Origin: Paraburkholderia madseniana
GTDB lineage: Bacteria; Pseudomonadota; Gammaproteobacteria; Burkholderiales; Burkholderiaceae
Assembly (NCBI RefSeq): GCF_009690905.1
Contig: NZ_VOSW01000004.1
Span: 104,856-168,855 of the forward strand
Length of the DNA: 64,000 bases
Reading direction: 5' to 3'
The notes under the pieces are model-generated. The model made no database searches. It was given only the letters and a program-made list of their open reading frames with translations, and was not told the origin of the DNA. The translations under genes and the position numbers were made by a program. This document shows positions 54,101-63,814 of this stretch, in pieces. Position 1 is the first letter of the stretch. Each line of letters begins with the position of its first letter.

Positions 54101-56206
54101 TTATTGTGTATAAGTTGCCAGAATGGAAGCACCCCTGACGGTTGAGTTAGGGACACTCACTATGCCGTAGTAAGTCCCGGGCGCCGGGTTGGAGAGCGTG
54201 CAAATTGCATTCGCACCTTTGGTCCAGGCGTTCCCGCAGTCAGGACGGAGCAAGGAAGGCGTGCCGGCCCTGAGATACAGCGTTCCGGTTTCGCCGTTGG
54301 CGCCGGGTGACAGGCTAAAAGTGAGGCTCTTTACGCCCGCTGGAACGTCCAGTGCGAAATACCGCATATCGCCAGGGTTCGCCGAAAACGTCGTCGGAAT
54401 ATTGGGGCTGATATCCGTAATAGCCGGTGGCAAGACCTGGAAAGGGCGAGTCAGCCGGCTAATGGCCCCGGTGTTATCCGTCACGGTCAGTGTGATTTCG
54501 TAAATACCAGGATAGTCATAGTTCGTGGTCGGATTGACTGATTGCGTACGTGTGAAATCAGGGGCTCCAGCACCGAAATTCCAGGACCATGACTTGATGG
54601 GCACACCCCTCGCAGTAGAGAGGTCGGTACATGACACCTGCATCACCGCTGTATGCTCAGAGCATTTGAAATCCGCCGCGGCTGGAATCTTTCCGGACCT
54701 GGCTGCAACGACGGTTGCGTTCGCATCCAGAATGCCCTGCCCGAGCGGTCGATCTGGCTGACCGGTGGGAAAGGGCTGTGCATTCTGCGAGAGCAGGGTT
54801 CGCATTTCAGCGGCGCTTAGGGGCGAGGGAGCGGCTGACTGGGCGAGCGCGATCACAGCGCTTACCATCGGTGTCGCCATCGAAGTGCCGTTCATGAAGG
54901 CATACGCTTCGGCCCCCGGCGCAGTTGTTCCGCTGTTGTAGGTGGACCAGATCGAGTCGGCCGGCGCAGCGATATCGACCCCTGCGCCGAAGTTTGAACC
55001 GATCCACCTCGCACCATAGCGATTGCTACCGCCGACATTGATGACGTTGCGGCAGTTAGCGGGCTCAAAATTTGTTGCGCTGGCTTGATCGTTGCCCGCC
55101 GCCGCGGCGACCACAGCCCCCTGACTGACTGCATAGTCGATCGCGTTCTGAAATGTCGTTTCGCAGAATCCGCTACCGCCGAGGCTCACATTGATGATCC
55201 TGGCCGGGTGGGCGTTGGCGGGGACGCCCGGAACACTCCCGCCAGCGGCCCATACGATGCCGTCGGCGATATCGGACGTATAGCCTTTGCCGCACCCGTT
55301 CAGCACCCGGACCGGGACGACCTTTGCAGCAGAAGCAATGCCGGCGATACCCAGGCCGTTATTGGCGGGCGCGGCCATGATGCCCGCGACATGCGTGCCG
55401 TGCCACTGGACCGAGCACGTCTCTGTTGTGATTCCCGGATTGCTGCCATTGCCGCCCCGGTTATACGCGGTGAAATCGTACCCAGGCAGGATATTGGCAT
55501 CCAGGTCGCTATGACTCGTTACGCCGTTATCCACCATCGCGATCACGGCCCCCGAACCGCTAGCAATATCCCACGCGCCCTCGGCCCGTATTCCCGGGTA
55601 GGGGGTAGCGGGCTTCAGGTTCGAGGCCAAACTCCACTGCCTGAAATACTCCGGATCGTTCGGAACCATGGTTGTCGACATTTCCGTATCCGGTTCGACA
55701 AATTCGACGTTGGGGTCCGATGCGATGGCGCGCATGAATGCTTTCGCCTCCTTCGCCGTCAGCTTGCGCTCCGTTGTCACCACGTCAGCGCCGATGCCCA
55801 TGCGGCGCATGTGGCGCGCCTTCGACGGGAAAGCATTCGCCAGCCGGTTAAGTTTTGATTGCACCGCCGATGCTGCTCCGCGCTCGGCGGTGCCGGTTTT
55901 GTACTTGATGATGAAGCGGTCGCTGGACACATCTGGCGACAGGCTGCTCGTATTCATCTTCAGCGCTGTTTGCAGTGGAACGGTGTTTGAGCTGGCGGCG
56001 TTTGCCGCAGCAGCGACTGGCTCCTTAGCTTCGGAAGTCGCGTCGCTGGCGTTGCTTCCGCCACATGCTACGAGTACCAGCGAAAGCGAAATACAGGCAG
56101 CGCATGCCAACGCATAGCGCGCTCCGGCTTTGGACCGCAGCGCGCTAATGGAGGCGGTTGTTCTACGAGAGTCGTTCCGCACGCTCTCATCTTTCTTTTG
56201 TTTCAC
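54101..56206 (-). CDS. Lipoprotein subtilisin-like serine protease (S8) with PKD and PPC domains
   Basis: A 701-residue protease. A signal peptide with lipobox LVAC at Cys48 anchors it to a membrane. Then an I9-type pro-domain (FIIKYKTGTAERG to PNVEFVEPD), catalytic domain with triad Asp226 (MVDNGV), His269 (HGTHVAG) and Ser442 (NGTSMATP), a PKD domain around 550-600 (SWSWNFGAG, YEITLTVTDN) and a C-terminal PPC domain (YFALDVPAGVKSLTFSLSPG). Likely an exported, surface-exposed protease. Its neighbours do not suggest a substrate. ATG at 56206. Confidence 0.88.
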   Translation of the reverse strand: MKQKKDESVRNDSRRTTASISALRSKAGARYALACAACISLSLVLVACGGSNASDATSEAKEPVAAAANAASSNTVPLQTALKMNTSSLSPDVSSDRFIIKYKTGTAERGAASAVQSKLNRLANAFPSKARHMRRMGIGADVVTTERKLTAKEAKAFMRAIASDPNVEFVEPDTEMSTTMVPNDPEYFRQWSLASNLKPATPYPGIRAEGAWDIASGSGAVIAMVDNGVTSHSDLDANILPGYDFTAYNRGGNGSNPGITTETCSVQWHGTHVAGIMAAPANNGLGIAGIASAAKVVPVRVLNGCGKGYTSDIADGIVWAAGGSVPGVPANAHPARIINVSLGGSGFCETTFQNAIDYAVSQGAVVAAAAGNDQASATNFEPANCRNVINVGGSNRYGARWIGSNFGAGVDIAAPADSIWSTYNSGTTAPGAEAYAFMNGTSMATPMVSAVIALAQSAAPSPLSAAEMRTLLSQNAQPFPTGQPDRPLGQGILDANATVVAARSGKIPAAADFKCSEHTAVMQVSCTDLSTARGVPIKSWSWNFGAGAPDFTRTQSVNPTTNYDYPGIYEITLTVTDNTGAISRLTRPFQVLPPAITDISPNIPTTFSANPGDMRYFALDVPAGVKSLTFSLSPGANGETGTLYLRAGTPSLLRPDCGNAWTKGANAICTLSNPAPGTYYGIVSVPNSTVRGASILATYTQ

Positions 56207-56564
56207 GGTTTTATTCCCGGTACGACATACAGAAATGATTGCCCCTGTTTTTGTGAAGTAGTCGTACTGCGGTCATCAGCGGTGCCAAAGCCATAGGTCG
56301 TCATTTGGCCAGCCGGCACAGGTTGTTTTTTTGTACCGAGTTAAGATTCCTAACTAATGACCGTTGGTGACGGCTGCCTGGTACGCGACCTTCTGCGGCT
56401 GTTAGTCAGCCGGTCAGGTTCTTATGTTTGAACGCTATAGATAGCTTGATGAAGAGAATAAATAGCCTGATTAATATAAACAATCAGGGCTTTCTATTTT
56501 TCGGTCAGAAAATTTACCGGCCGTGTAAGGCCATCGACGCGCGTCCACGCAGCATGCCAACGCA
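56207..56564. other. Intergenic region, AT-rich, with a hairpin
   Basis: About 360 bases between the protease start and the MFS stop. It is noticeably AT-richer than its surroundings and contains the terminator-like hairpin at 56466-56488. No gene seen. It includes the promoter of the protease, on the right side of its start. Confidence 0.5.
56466..56498 (-). terminator. Candidate terminator of the CynX-like MFS gene
   Basis: CCTGATT-(nine bases)-AATCAGG, a 7-bp stem with T-rich flanks on both strands. It lies about 70 bases after the MFS stop in the leftward direction and could act on transcripts from either side. Confidence 0.5.
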
Positions 56565-57833
56565 TCAGTTCCATTTCGCGTAACTGCGAGGCGAAAAGAA
56601 GACACTCACGACGATCATGGCGGCAACGCTAACGGCCAGCATGACCCAGGCGGCGCCGAACCCGCCAGTCCAGCCCCGGACCATGCCGGCAAAAACGGGC
56701 GTAATAGCCGCTACAACGAAGCCGACACCTTGCGTAAACGCGACAAGCTTTCCTGCCACGCTGTGGTGTGCCGAATGATCCATAGCGGTAACGAGCGTCA
56801 GCGAGAAGGTCCCGCCAAGCCCGGCGCCGGCAATGCCAACCCACACCAGCGGCGCGGCATCGGGCCAGAAGATCAAGCCAAGCAGGCCGACCAGTTGCGC
56901 CGACAATCCGAGGATCAACCATGGGCGCCGATCCCGGAACGGTGCGGCAGCAAGAGGCAGCAATAAGGCCGCCGCGGCCTGAAACACCGTCATGCCGGCA
57001 AGGAGCGAACCGCTCTCCGCGACACTCGCGCCATGCTGTTGATAGAACGCCGGCAACCACGCGACGAGCGTCGTATACCCACCGTTAACGATCCCGAAGT
57101 ACAAGCCAAGCGTCCACGCGCGTCGCTTGCGCCAGAGCGAAGAAGCGATCGCATCTGCCGGAGCGGGCTGTGCCGCAGGGCCGTGCGAAGGTCCGCGGTT
57201 CAACCCCAGCCAGCACAGCAAGGCCACGAGAGCGGGAATCGCCCATACCGCGAGCCCCGCATGCCACGACCCCGTCGCTGTGCTTACCCACGGACTCAAA
57301 CGCGCCCCGAGACCACCGCCGCCCATGATCGACGCCGAGAAAACCCCCATCGCCAGCGGCACGCGTGCAGTGAAAAGCTGCTTCAGGACGGCGGGCAGCA
57401 GCGCCTGAATCGCCGCGACACCGACGCCCGCGAGCGCTGCCGTCGCAAGGAGCGCAGCGCCGCCGGCGGTCGACCAGCGGGCGCCGCAGGCAAGCGCGAT
57501 CGCCAGCAAGCCGAGCGCAACGCCACGCGTTTCGCCGATCGACCGGGTTAGCGCACCCGCGCCGAATGCGCCGATGCCCATCGCGACGACCGGCAGGCTG
57601 GTCAGCAAGGACGCGCCGTAAAAGCTCAACCCGGTTGCGTCGCGGATCGTCGTCATCAAGGGGCTGATCGACGTCAGCAGGGGCCGCAGATTGATGCCGA
57701 TCACGACAATCGCGCCCAGCCATAGCGCGTCGCGCCACGTGAGCGCGTGGGATGCGTCGTTGGCATGGGCTGGGGTCGGGCTGGCGCTGGAGTGCGAGTT
57801 CACAATGGACCTGAATGCGAGAGTGGGCGACAC
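56565..57833 (-). CDS. MFS transporter, CynX/NimT family
   Basis: A protein of about 420 residues with 12 membrane helices: VIGINLRPLLTSISPLMTTIRDATGLSF near the start and a central MGVFSASIMGGGGLGARLSPW are characteristic of the CynX (cyanate)/NimT (nitroimidazole) group. Substrate unknown. The start is uncertain: GTG at 57833 or GTG at 57803. It is divergent from a GntR regulator with two palindromes between them. Confidence 0.85.
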   Translation of the reverse strand: MSPTLAFRSIVNSHSSASPTPAHANDASHALTWRDALWLGAIVVIGINLRPLLTSISPLMTTIRDATGLSFYGASLLTSLPVVAMGIGAFGAGALTRSIGETRGVALGLLAIALACGARWSTAGGAALLATAALAGVGVAAIQALLPAVLKQLFTARVPLAMGVFSASIMGGGGLGARLSPWVSTATGSWHAGLAVWAIPALVALLCWLGLNRGPSHGPAAQPAPADAIASSLWRKRRAWTLGLYFGIVNGGYTTLVAWLPAFYQQHGASVAESGSLLAGMTVFQAAAALLLPLAAAPFRDRRPWLILGLSAQLVGLLGLIFWPDAAPLVWVGIAGAGLGGTFSLTLVTAMDHSAHHSVAGKLVAFTQGVGFVVAAITPVFAGMVRGWTGGFGAAWVMLAVSVAAMIVVSVFFSPRSYAKWN

Positions 57834-57935
57834 CTTGCAAGCGGGAAGAGGACGCTGCGGGGCGCTGCGTGACCGCTGGCGGCAAGGCGGATGACGAGCC
57901 GCGAACAGGGTGAAAAAGACCGTGCACGACTATTT

Positions 57936-57968
57936 TGGTTGACCATAATATCATGAGATGGTTAACCA
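57936..57968. promoter_or_regulatory. Two palindromic GntR-type operators in the MFS/GntR promoter region
   Basis: TGGTTGACCA (57936-57945, one mismatch) and TGGTTAACCA (57959-57968, perfect), centres 23 bases apart, about two helical turns. TGGTN-type dyads fit the FadR/FCD branch of GntR regulators. A TATTAT -10-like element for the leftward gene lies between them. Confidence 0.6.
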
Positions 57969-58072
57969 TTTTTCTGATGCCCGGTATAAGCCCAAGCGCC
58001 CGCGGATGGCGCCTGCCACCCCGCGTCGCTACAATGCCGGGCGATATCGCTCCGTTCTCCATTACTGAACTC

Positions 58073-58816
58073 ATGGTCTCCCGTTCCTCGCGTACGCCGT
58101 CCGTCAGCACCGGCACACCCATCCGCAGCGCGCCTGAAGACGACTCGATCAGCGTCGAAGAGCGCATTTACGCGTCGATCACCGCGGCATTGCTACAGGG
58201 CCGTCTGCGGCCGGGCGCGCAACTGGTCGAGCGCGATCTCGCCGCGGCGTTCGGTTGTACGCGCGGTGCGTTGCGCAAGGTGCTCGCGCGGCTGGGTTTC
58301 GAAGGCAAGCTGGTGCTCGAGGCGAATCGCGGCGCGTTCGTGCCGTCGCCATCGGAGGAAGACATTCGTCAGGTGTATCGCGCCCGGCAGATTGTCGAGG
58401 CGGGTATCGTTGCGGCTTTATGCGGGAATTTGAGTGCGGCTCACAAGCGCCGCCTGCGCGCCCATGTGCGCAGCGAAGAGAAGGTGTCACACGCCGGCGC
58501 AGTCGAAGAATCCGTGCGGCTCGCAGGCCAGTTTCATGTGCTGTTGACGGAACTGGCGGGCGGGACGGAATTGCTCGGACTGGTTGGGCAACTCGTCGCA
58601 AAGACCGAGTTATACAAGGCCTTGTTCGACCCGTCGAAGGGTTCGGCCTGCTCCGCGGACGAGCATATGCAGATCATCGAAGCGCTCGATGCGGGCGACC
58701 TGCATGCCGCCTTGGCGGCGATGCGCGAGCATCTGTCGGAGCTGGAGGAGCGGGTGGTCGAACAGGTGCGCAAAAGCGCCGCCGGAGAGGATCTCGGTGC
58801 GGTGTTCGGGGTATGA
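58073..58816 (+). CDS. GntR-family regulator, FCD subgroup
   Basis: A protein of about 247 residues: winged helix (ISVEERIYASITAALLQGRLRPGAQLVERDLAAAFGCTRGALRKVLARL) and a C-terminal helical FCD ligand-binding domain with the metal-site residues in EAGIVAAL and GQFHVLL. It likely represses itself and the divergent MFS gene through the two operators upstream. The frame opens at 57935, within the operators; I took the ATG at 58073, with 58034 possible. Inducer unknown. Confidence 0.82.
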   Translation: MVSRSSRTPSVSTGTPIRSAPEDDSISVEERIYASITAALLQGRLRPGAQLVERDLAAAFGCTRGALRKVLARLGFEGKLVLEANRGAFVPSPSEEDIRQVYRARQIVEAGIVAALCGNLSAAHKRRLRAHVRSEEKVSHAGAVEESVRLAGQFHVLLTELAGGTELLGLVGQLVAKTELYKALFDPSKGSACSADEHMQIIEALDAGDLHAALAAMREHLSELEERVVEQVRKSAAGEDLGAVFGV

Positions 58817-59060
58817 AAAGGAAGCAACGGAAATTGCGCAAGGGTGTGAGACACCCGACTGCGGCAGGACGGGTCGAGGCGCCAGGCGTGCTGCAAAGCG
58901 CGTAACCCATGCGACGCCGCGGCGCGCCGCTCAGGCTCGAGTCAACGAATCAAGCCGGAGAAGGCGCGCGAAAGGCTTCGCGAACAACCAGATAGCAACA
59001 ATTAACCACGCCCGGACCGGTCATGAAACAACTCAGGAAGCGGTCAGCGTGCCGCCAGCC

Positions 59061-59333
59061 TTAACGGCGACGGAATTGGGTATTGCGTGCGCCGCCGCCA
59101 CCGGTGGCGCGTTCGTCTTTGTGACGGAAATTGATCCGGCCTTTGGTCAGATCGTAAACCGACAGTTCCAGCGTCACGCGGTCGCCCGCGAGAATACGGA
59201 TGTGATTCTTGCGCATGCGGCCGGACGCGTAAGCGCCAACCACGACGCCGTTGTCGAGCGTCACGCGGTAACGACTGTCCGGAAGTACTTCGTCGACGAT
59301 ACCGTCAAGTTCAAGCAGTTCTTCTTTCGCCAT
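59061..59333 (-). CDS. infA: Translation initiation factor IF-1 (extra copy, long tail)
   Basis: A 90-residue S1-fold protein: [67 protein letters not shown] is a standard IF-1 core, followed by a basic, glycine-rich extension ([19 protein letters not shown]). The common IF-1 of 72 residues lies with ribosomal genes elsewhere in such genomes; the longer form here is a second copy. AGGAG precedes the ATG. No translation genes are adjacent. Confidence 0.92.
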   Translation of the reverse strand: MAKEELLELDGIVDEVLPDSRYRVTLDNGVVVGAYASGRMRKNHIRILAGDRVTLELSVYDLTKGRINFRHKDERATGGGGARNTQFRRR

Positions 59334-59463
59334 GCATAACTCCTGGTCGATGGGATAAATGGGTGTTGGCCGCGCGGTTAAGCCTGGCGCAACATCTGAT
59401 ACGGTTGACAGTTGGCTTTCAGGCCAACTGCTGCGGCACCAGCAGATTCGCTGATAGTACCGC

Positions 59464-59745
59464 TCAAAGATCGGCGACGGACTGGCCGTCTACACGGCCG
59501 TCGATCAATTGCTCGGCGTGGGCCATGCACGCAATGCGCGCCTTGCCCGTGCCGTCGAACGGAAACAGATACTGCAGACGGAACACACGCCCGTCGGCTG
59601 CCGGATTGGCGCCCACGCGGCAGATGCGCACCGACGCGTCGTAACCTGCGTCCGGATTGCGGCCCGTCTGACCGTCCGCCGGGCGGCGCGGATAGACGAG
59701 CGGGTGAATTTCGTAACCCTTGTACGTCTTGACAACTGAATTCAT
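59464..59745 (-). CDS. Conserved-type hypothetical protein (YKGYEI N-terminus)
   Basis: A 93-residue protein starting [19 protein letters not shown], ending in [19 protein letters not shown]. The N-terminus matches the small protein at 3048-3263. It has two cysteines (RICRVGA and ARIACMAHA). Likely a small beta-rich domain with a C-terminal helix. Function unknown. Confidence 0.7.
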   Translation of the reverse strand: MNSVVKTYKGYEIHPLVYPRRPADGQTGRNPDAGYDASVRICRVGANPAADGRVFRLQYLFPFDGTGKARIACMAHAEQLIDGRVDGQSVADL

Positions 59746-60311
59746 GAAGCACGTGTCCTGTATTACGTGGCCGCCGTGTCACGCGTGTTACGCGCGGCAC
59801 GACAGACCCGGCAGCGCAGCACCTTGGGGCGCGCCGCCATGGAAAAAGGTTGGCACAGGCCCGATGGCAAGGGCATGAGCGCGGCCGCGCAAAATCGCGG
59901 ATTCGATGGAGAAGAAACACGCTGATGTCGCGCAGACATCGGGCGCGTAAATGAACCACTCAGCTGCACAACTCGCGACGGCGAATGCAGGCGGCGCATT
60001 GCCGGAGTGACGGGATCGCTGACAGGCAGCGGTCGAACAGTCGGGGGTGGTGCGGAGACGCCGATTGATACTGTGCTTGGTACTGCCGCTTGTATTCCCG
60101 CGCTGCATTCCCGATAGTGCGGATGCGGAATACAGCTATTCCAATATGATGCACTAAATGGGGCTAATTGGATAGCAAAAAGTTCCGCGCGCGGGCAAAC
60201 CGCCCAGCCGGCGGGGCTTTGGGCGAAAAAGGGCTGCCGCGAACGGAGCGCCGGGGCATGAGCGGCACGCCGTGTATGAGACCGCGCCGCGAGGGTGAAG
60301 GCGGGCGAGCT
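59746..60311. other. Intergenic region, no gene recognised
   Basis: About 565 bases. Contains a hairpin-capable inverted repeat GTATTCC...GGAATAC (60092-60133) with a second inner pairing GCATTCC/GGATGC. Open frames are overlapping and unconvincing. Confidence 0.45.
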
Positions 60312-60530
60312 TCAGCGGGTGGTTTCGGCGACGCGCTTTTGCAGCTCGCGTGAAGCGGCGAGCGGGATGCGCGCATCATCCCAGCCGGCGAGCCATTCGA
60401 CTTCCTTCGAGGTAAAAATCTGCCCGTGATTGCGCAGCGTGTATTGCAGTGAATCGATGATGTGATTGCGGATGATTTCGGGCGTGCCTTCGTCATCGAG
60501 CACGGCGCGAAACGCTTCGAGCGTAGCCAT
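60312..60530 (-). CDS. Small hypothetical protein
   Basis: A 72-residue helical protein (MATLEAFRAVLDDEGTPEIIRNHIIDSLQY...). The ATG at 60530 has CGGAG eight bases upstream. A much longer frame opening at 60809 has no support. It looks like a real, compact acidic protein; no family recognised. Confidence 0.65.
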   Translation of the reverse strand: MATLEAFRAVLDDEGTPEIIRNHIIDSLQYTLRNHGQIFTSKEVEWLAGWDDARIPLAASRELQKRVAETTR

Positions 60531-60879
60531 CTGTTGCTCCGTGAAATAGTGGGTTCTTTTATCGCACGAAAAAAAAGCGCCCGCCAAGCGAACAAAAATC
60601 GGCGGGTGCGGATGCAACAACCGGAACAAGGCAGCAGCATGTCGTCGAGCGCCCATCAAGGCCCCGCGCGCGATGCGGCCCCGCAATAAAAAAGCCGCTG
60701 CGCGGGCGCCGTGCCGTCGCGGTCGTCGCTGGCGATTGGGGTCGTTACAATGGCGAGTTGCAGCGCGCGGCTGTCCGGCATTGTTGTGCTTGCCTCGGCT
60801 GCCGGCCATAACCTCGGCGTCCCTTTTTGCTCAATCAGGCTAAAGCGGCGCCGCCTCCCTGGAACACTGCGATTTCTCA
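60531..60879. other. Divergent intergenic region
   Basis: About 350 bases between the small leftward gene and the rightward regulator. T/A tracts at 60568-60576 and 60687-60692. No gene recognised; it must hold both promoters. Confidence 0.45.
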
Positions 60880-61524
60880 ATGCGCAAGACAACCGTCTCT
60901 CCTGTGAAAGACCTGCTGCTGGACCGCTACGCACCCATCGCAGACGGCATTGCGGCCTTGTTCTATCCGTGTGCCGAAGTCGTGATTCACGACCTGCGTG
61001 ATCAGACCATCGCGTATCTCGTGAACAACCTGTCGAAGCTCGAAGTCGGTGGCCCTTCGGTACTCGATGAAGTCCACTACGCGGCGCGCGGCCGGACGAT
61101 CGGGCCGTACGAGAAGCTCAACTGGGACGGCCGTCGCATGCGCTGCGTGAGCAACATCCTGTTCGACGACGAGGGCAAGCCGGCCGGCATGCTGTGCGTC
61201 AACTTCAACATCGCGGTGTTCGAAGATGTGCGCTCCACGCTAGATCTGTTCATCAAAGGCGGCAATCTGACAGACGCGCCCGCGGAAGATCTGTTCCGGG
61301 ATGACTGGCAGGACCGCATCAACACGTTCCTGCACACCTGGCTGCGCGAGCGGCAAATCGGCGTCAATGCACTCACGCGCGAACACAAGCGGGAAATCGT
61401 CGAGGCGCTGCATGCGCAGGGCGCGTTTCGCGGCCGCAGTTCGGCGAACTATGTGGCCGCTGTGTTGACGATGGGGCGCGCCACCGTCTATAAGATTCTG
61501 AAGCAGATGAAAGAGGGCGGCTGA
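60880..61524 (+). CDS. YheO/DauR-like transcriptional regulator
   Basis: A 214-residue protein with an N-terminal YheO-type PAS-like domain (ADGIAALFYPCAEVVIHDLRDQTIAYLVNN, GRTIGPYEKLNWDGRRMRCVSNILFDDEGKPAGMLCVNFN) and a C-terminal HTH (LTREHKREIVEALHAQGAFRGRSSANYVAAVLTMGRATVYKILK). DauR represses D-arginine catabolism in Pseudomonas; the ligand here is unknown. No catabolic operon is adjacent. Confidence 0.85.
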   Translation: MRKTTVSPVKDLLLDRYAPIADGIAALFYPCAEVVIHDLRDQTIAYLVNNLSKLEVGGPSVLDEVHYAARGRTIGPYEKLNWDGRRMRCVSNILFDDEGKPAGMLCVNFNIAVFEDVRSTLDLFIKGGNLTDAPAEDLFRDDWQDRINTFLHTWLRERQIGVNALTREHKREIVEALHAQGAFRGRSSANYVAAVLTMGRATVYKILKQMKEGG

Positions 61525-61653
61525 CGCTTCCTCAGATCGCAGTGGGCTGGCGCTGCCCAGCGCCGGACCCGGCAGTGAGCCGATGATCAAGCTGATCAGC
61601 AAGGCCGATGCGCCCAGGAGATTGTGGCCGCCTTGCGCGAAGAATCGCTGCGT

Positions 61654-62448
61654 TCAGCTATGCAGTCCCATTTTGCCGCTCGCCATGGCTGCAACGCGGA
61701 CCACGAGCCCCCTGGGAAGCAAGCGTGACAGCCAGGTCGCGGCTCGCACGCTGGTCCGCCCCGGATACGCAACCGCCTTTCTTTTGTCGAAGGCCTTGAG
61801 CGTTTCCTGAACGACGGACTCCGAGCTGTCCATGTCTTTCGGCGACACGTTGGTCGACACCCCGTCGAAGAAGCTCGTTGCCGTAGGTCCCGGACAGGCC
61901 GCCATCACATGCACGCCCGTGCCGACGAGTTCGAATTGCAGCGCCTCGCTGAAGAACAGGACGAAAGCCTTGGTCGCCGCGTAAGTGGCCATGTGCGGGA
62001 GGGACTGAAAGCTCGCGTTGGACGCGAGGTTGATGATGCCGCCCCTGCCGCGTTTCGCCATGCCGCTGCCAAACCGATGACTGAGAGCGACGAGCGCCTG
62101 AACGTTGACCTGAATCTGCGACTGCTCTTTCGTCGGATCGTGCGAGAGGAAACTGCCAGTCAGACCTAGCCCGGCATTGTTGACGAGCAGATCGACCTGA
62201 ATGCCGCGGCGCTCGAGTTCCTCGCCGATCTGGAGGGCGGCGTCGGGATGGCTCAAGTCGATATTCAGCGCAACGGTTTGCACGCCGTGTCTGGCGGAAA
62301 GTCCTTCCGCCAGAGCCTGCAATGTGTCAGCAGAGCGGGCGACCAGCACAAGGTTCATGCCGCGTGCGGCCAGCGTCTCCGCAAAGACCTTGCCGAGTCC
62401 TTTTGAGGCTCCGGTAATCAGGGCGGTCGAGCCGCGATAGACAAACAT
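61654..62448 (-). CDS. SDR-family oxidoreductase
   Basis: A 264-residue short-chain dehydrogenase: NAD(P) motif TGASKGLGK, NNAG, catalytic Ser in NLASNASF and YAATK. The C-terminal part (TATSFFDGVS, KAVAYPGRTSVRAATWLSRLLPRGLVV) resembles the YqjQ/DltE-like group of uncharacterised SDRs often acting on lipids or ketones. AGGAG precedes the ATG at 62448. Substrate unknown. Confidence 0.85.
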   Translation of the reverse strand: MFVYRGSTALITGASKGLGKVFAETLAARGMNLVLVARSADTLQALAEGLSARHGVQTVALNIDLSHPDAALQIGEELERRGIQVDLLVNNAGLGLTGSFLSHDPTKEQSQIQVNVQALVALSHRFGSGMAKRGRGGIINLASNASFQSLPHMATYAATKAFVLFFSEALQFELVGTGVHVMAACPGPTATSFFDGVSTNVSPKDMDSSESVVQETLKAFDKRKAVAYPGRTSVRAATWLSRLLPRGLVVRVAAMASGKMGLHS

Positions 62449-62645
62449 GTTCTGCTCCTTGCTGCGGGGTGAGCCTGCATTTGCGTTGCGTGCGTCATCT
62501 CAGGTCGCCGGTCAACAGCATCGACTCGATGCTGAACGCCGGACTGTTCTGAGGACGTGACGCATTGTGCGAGCTGGAGCGTTTTTTGATAATTGGCGTG
62601 TCTTTTGAATCATTTTCAAAAAAAACGAAAAGATCGTGGGCCGCC

Positions 62646-63053
62646 TCACCACTGCATCGTCGTGTCGATTCGTGTTCCCCGTTTGATGAACAGGGTGACC
62701 GGCGTCTTCTCGCAGATTTCGCCAAGGCGCTTGCGCTGGCTATCGTCGAGAGGCCCATCGACGGAAACGGTGCGCCGAATGGTTTGACCGCCGTCGCGCT
62801 CGGCGTGCAATTGCGTGTCCACCTTGATCCGGCCGCCCGGCCATGCTTTTTTCTGCATGTACATCCTGAGCGTTGCAGCGGTGCATGCCGCGAGACCCGA
62901 AAGGACGAATTCAAAGGGAGCCGGGCCGGTATCCTGTCCCCCTTCGCGCGGCCCTTCATCACCGAGCAGGCTGTGTGTGCCCGCATCGATTTTGACGACA
63001 TAGTTGGGTGAATCTGCGTCCGAGGTGGCGGTTGCGATCGCGAGAGTCATCAT
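62646..63053 (-). CDS. OsmC-family protein
   Basis: A 135-residue OsmC/Ohr-fold protein: VKIDAGTHSLLGDEGPREGGQDTGPAPFEFVLSGLAACTAATLRMYMQKK holds one redox cysteine (in LAACTAAT), and the second is in LGEICEKTPVTLFI. Such proteins detoxify organic hydroperoxides with thiols. A GAGGA site overlaps neighbouring ATGs at 63053 and 63050, so the start is within one codon. Upstream in-frame extension to 63146 lacks family match. Confidence 0.85.
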   Translation of the reverse strand: MMTLAIATATSDADSPNYVVKIDAGTHSLLGDEGPREGGQDTGPAPFEFVLSGLAACTAATLRMYMQKKAWPGGRIKVDTQLHAERDGGQTIRRTVSVDGPLDDSQRKRLGEICEKTPVTLFIKRGTRIDTTMQW

Positions 63054-63294
63054 TGTCCTCATTGGTGTCACGTCAAAAGATTGAGCGCATGCCCATGCCA
63101 CTGGCTGGGCACGCGGCGAAATGCGCGGGCGAAGGTTTCTCTGCAAGTGTTGGCGATAGCGTAAGCCTGCATCAGTGATCTTTCGGGGTCCAGCACAGGT
63201 TTACAATGACAGCCGCAATAAAACCACGTGCTCTGCTTCGGAGGACGTCGGCCCGTTTATAAAAGATTCCGTTGATCGGGACAGGAGTAGTTGA

Positions 63295-63489
63295 ATGGTG
63301 CGTTATCGACACTACAAAGGCGGCATTTACGAGCTGGTTTGCGAGGCCACGCTGGAGTCCGATCCGACGATCACGATGATCGTCTACAAAGCCGGCAATG
63401 GTACGATCTGGACCCGTCCGGCTTCGGTGTTTTTCGAGCTGGTCGAAGTCGAAGGTATCAAGGTGCCGCGCTTCGCACCGATCAACTAG
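63295..63489 (+). CDS. DUF1653-family protein
   Basis: A 64-residue protein: RYRHYKGGIYELVCEATLESDPTITMIVYK and GTIWTRPASVFFE are typical of DUF1653, a small domain of unknown function with a conserved YKG..Y and W/R..P core. CAGGAG lies eight bases before the ATG. The YKG start is reminiscent of the small orphan family elsewhere in the window, but the fold is known to be distinct. Confidence 0.85.
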   Translation: MVRYRHYKGGIYELVCEATLESDPTITMIVYKAGNGTIWTRPASVFFELVEVEGIKVPRFAPIN

Positions 63490-63575
63490 GCTGCCTCGTT
63501 CAGGCAGTCGTTATCGTCATCACGATTGCACTCGAAGAACGTGTGCCGCCAGGTCAATACAAACAGGAAATCTGA

Positions 63576-63770
63576 ATGCGTCTTTTGCTTGCCATCATTC
63601 TGCCGTGGTTTCAGTTCTTCACGATCGGCCGGCCTTTTGCCGGAATCATCTGCCTGATTCTGCAGATCACACTGATCGGCTGGATTCCGGCTGCGATCTG
63701 GTCGGTGTATGCACTGAGCCAGTACAACACCGACAAGAAAATCGCCCGGGCGATGGGCAACGGTCGGTAA
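63576..63770 (+). CDS. YqaE/Pmp3-like small membrane protein
   Basis: A 64-residue protein with two hydrophobic helices (LLAIILPWFQFF and GIICLILQITLIGWIPAAIWSVYAL), the proteolipid-like Pmp3/YqaE pattern. Relatives affect membrane potential and salt stress. CAGGAAA precedes the ATG. About 86 bases after the DUF1653 gene, on the same strand. Confidence 0.75.
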   Translation: MRLLLAIILPWFQFFTIGRPFAGIICLILQITLIGWIPAAIWSVYALSQYNTDKKIARAMGNGR

Positions 63771-63814
63771 GGCTGAATGCAATGCGGGCAGCGCGAGGCG
63801 CAGTCCTCGCGCTG

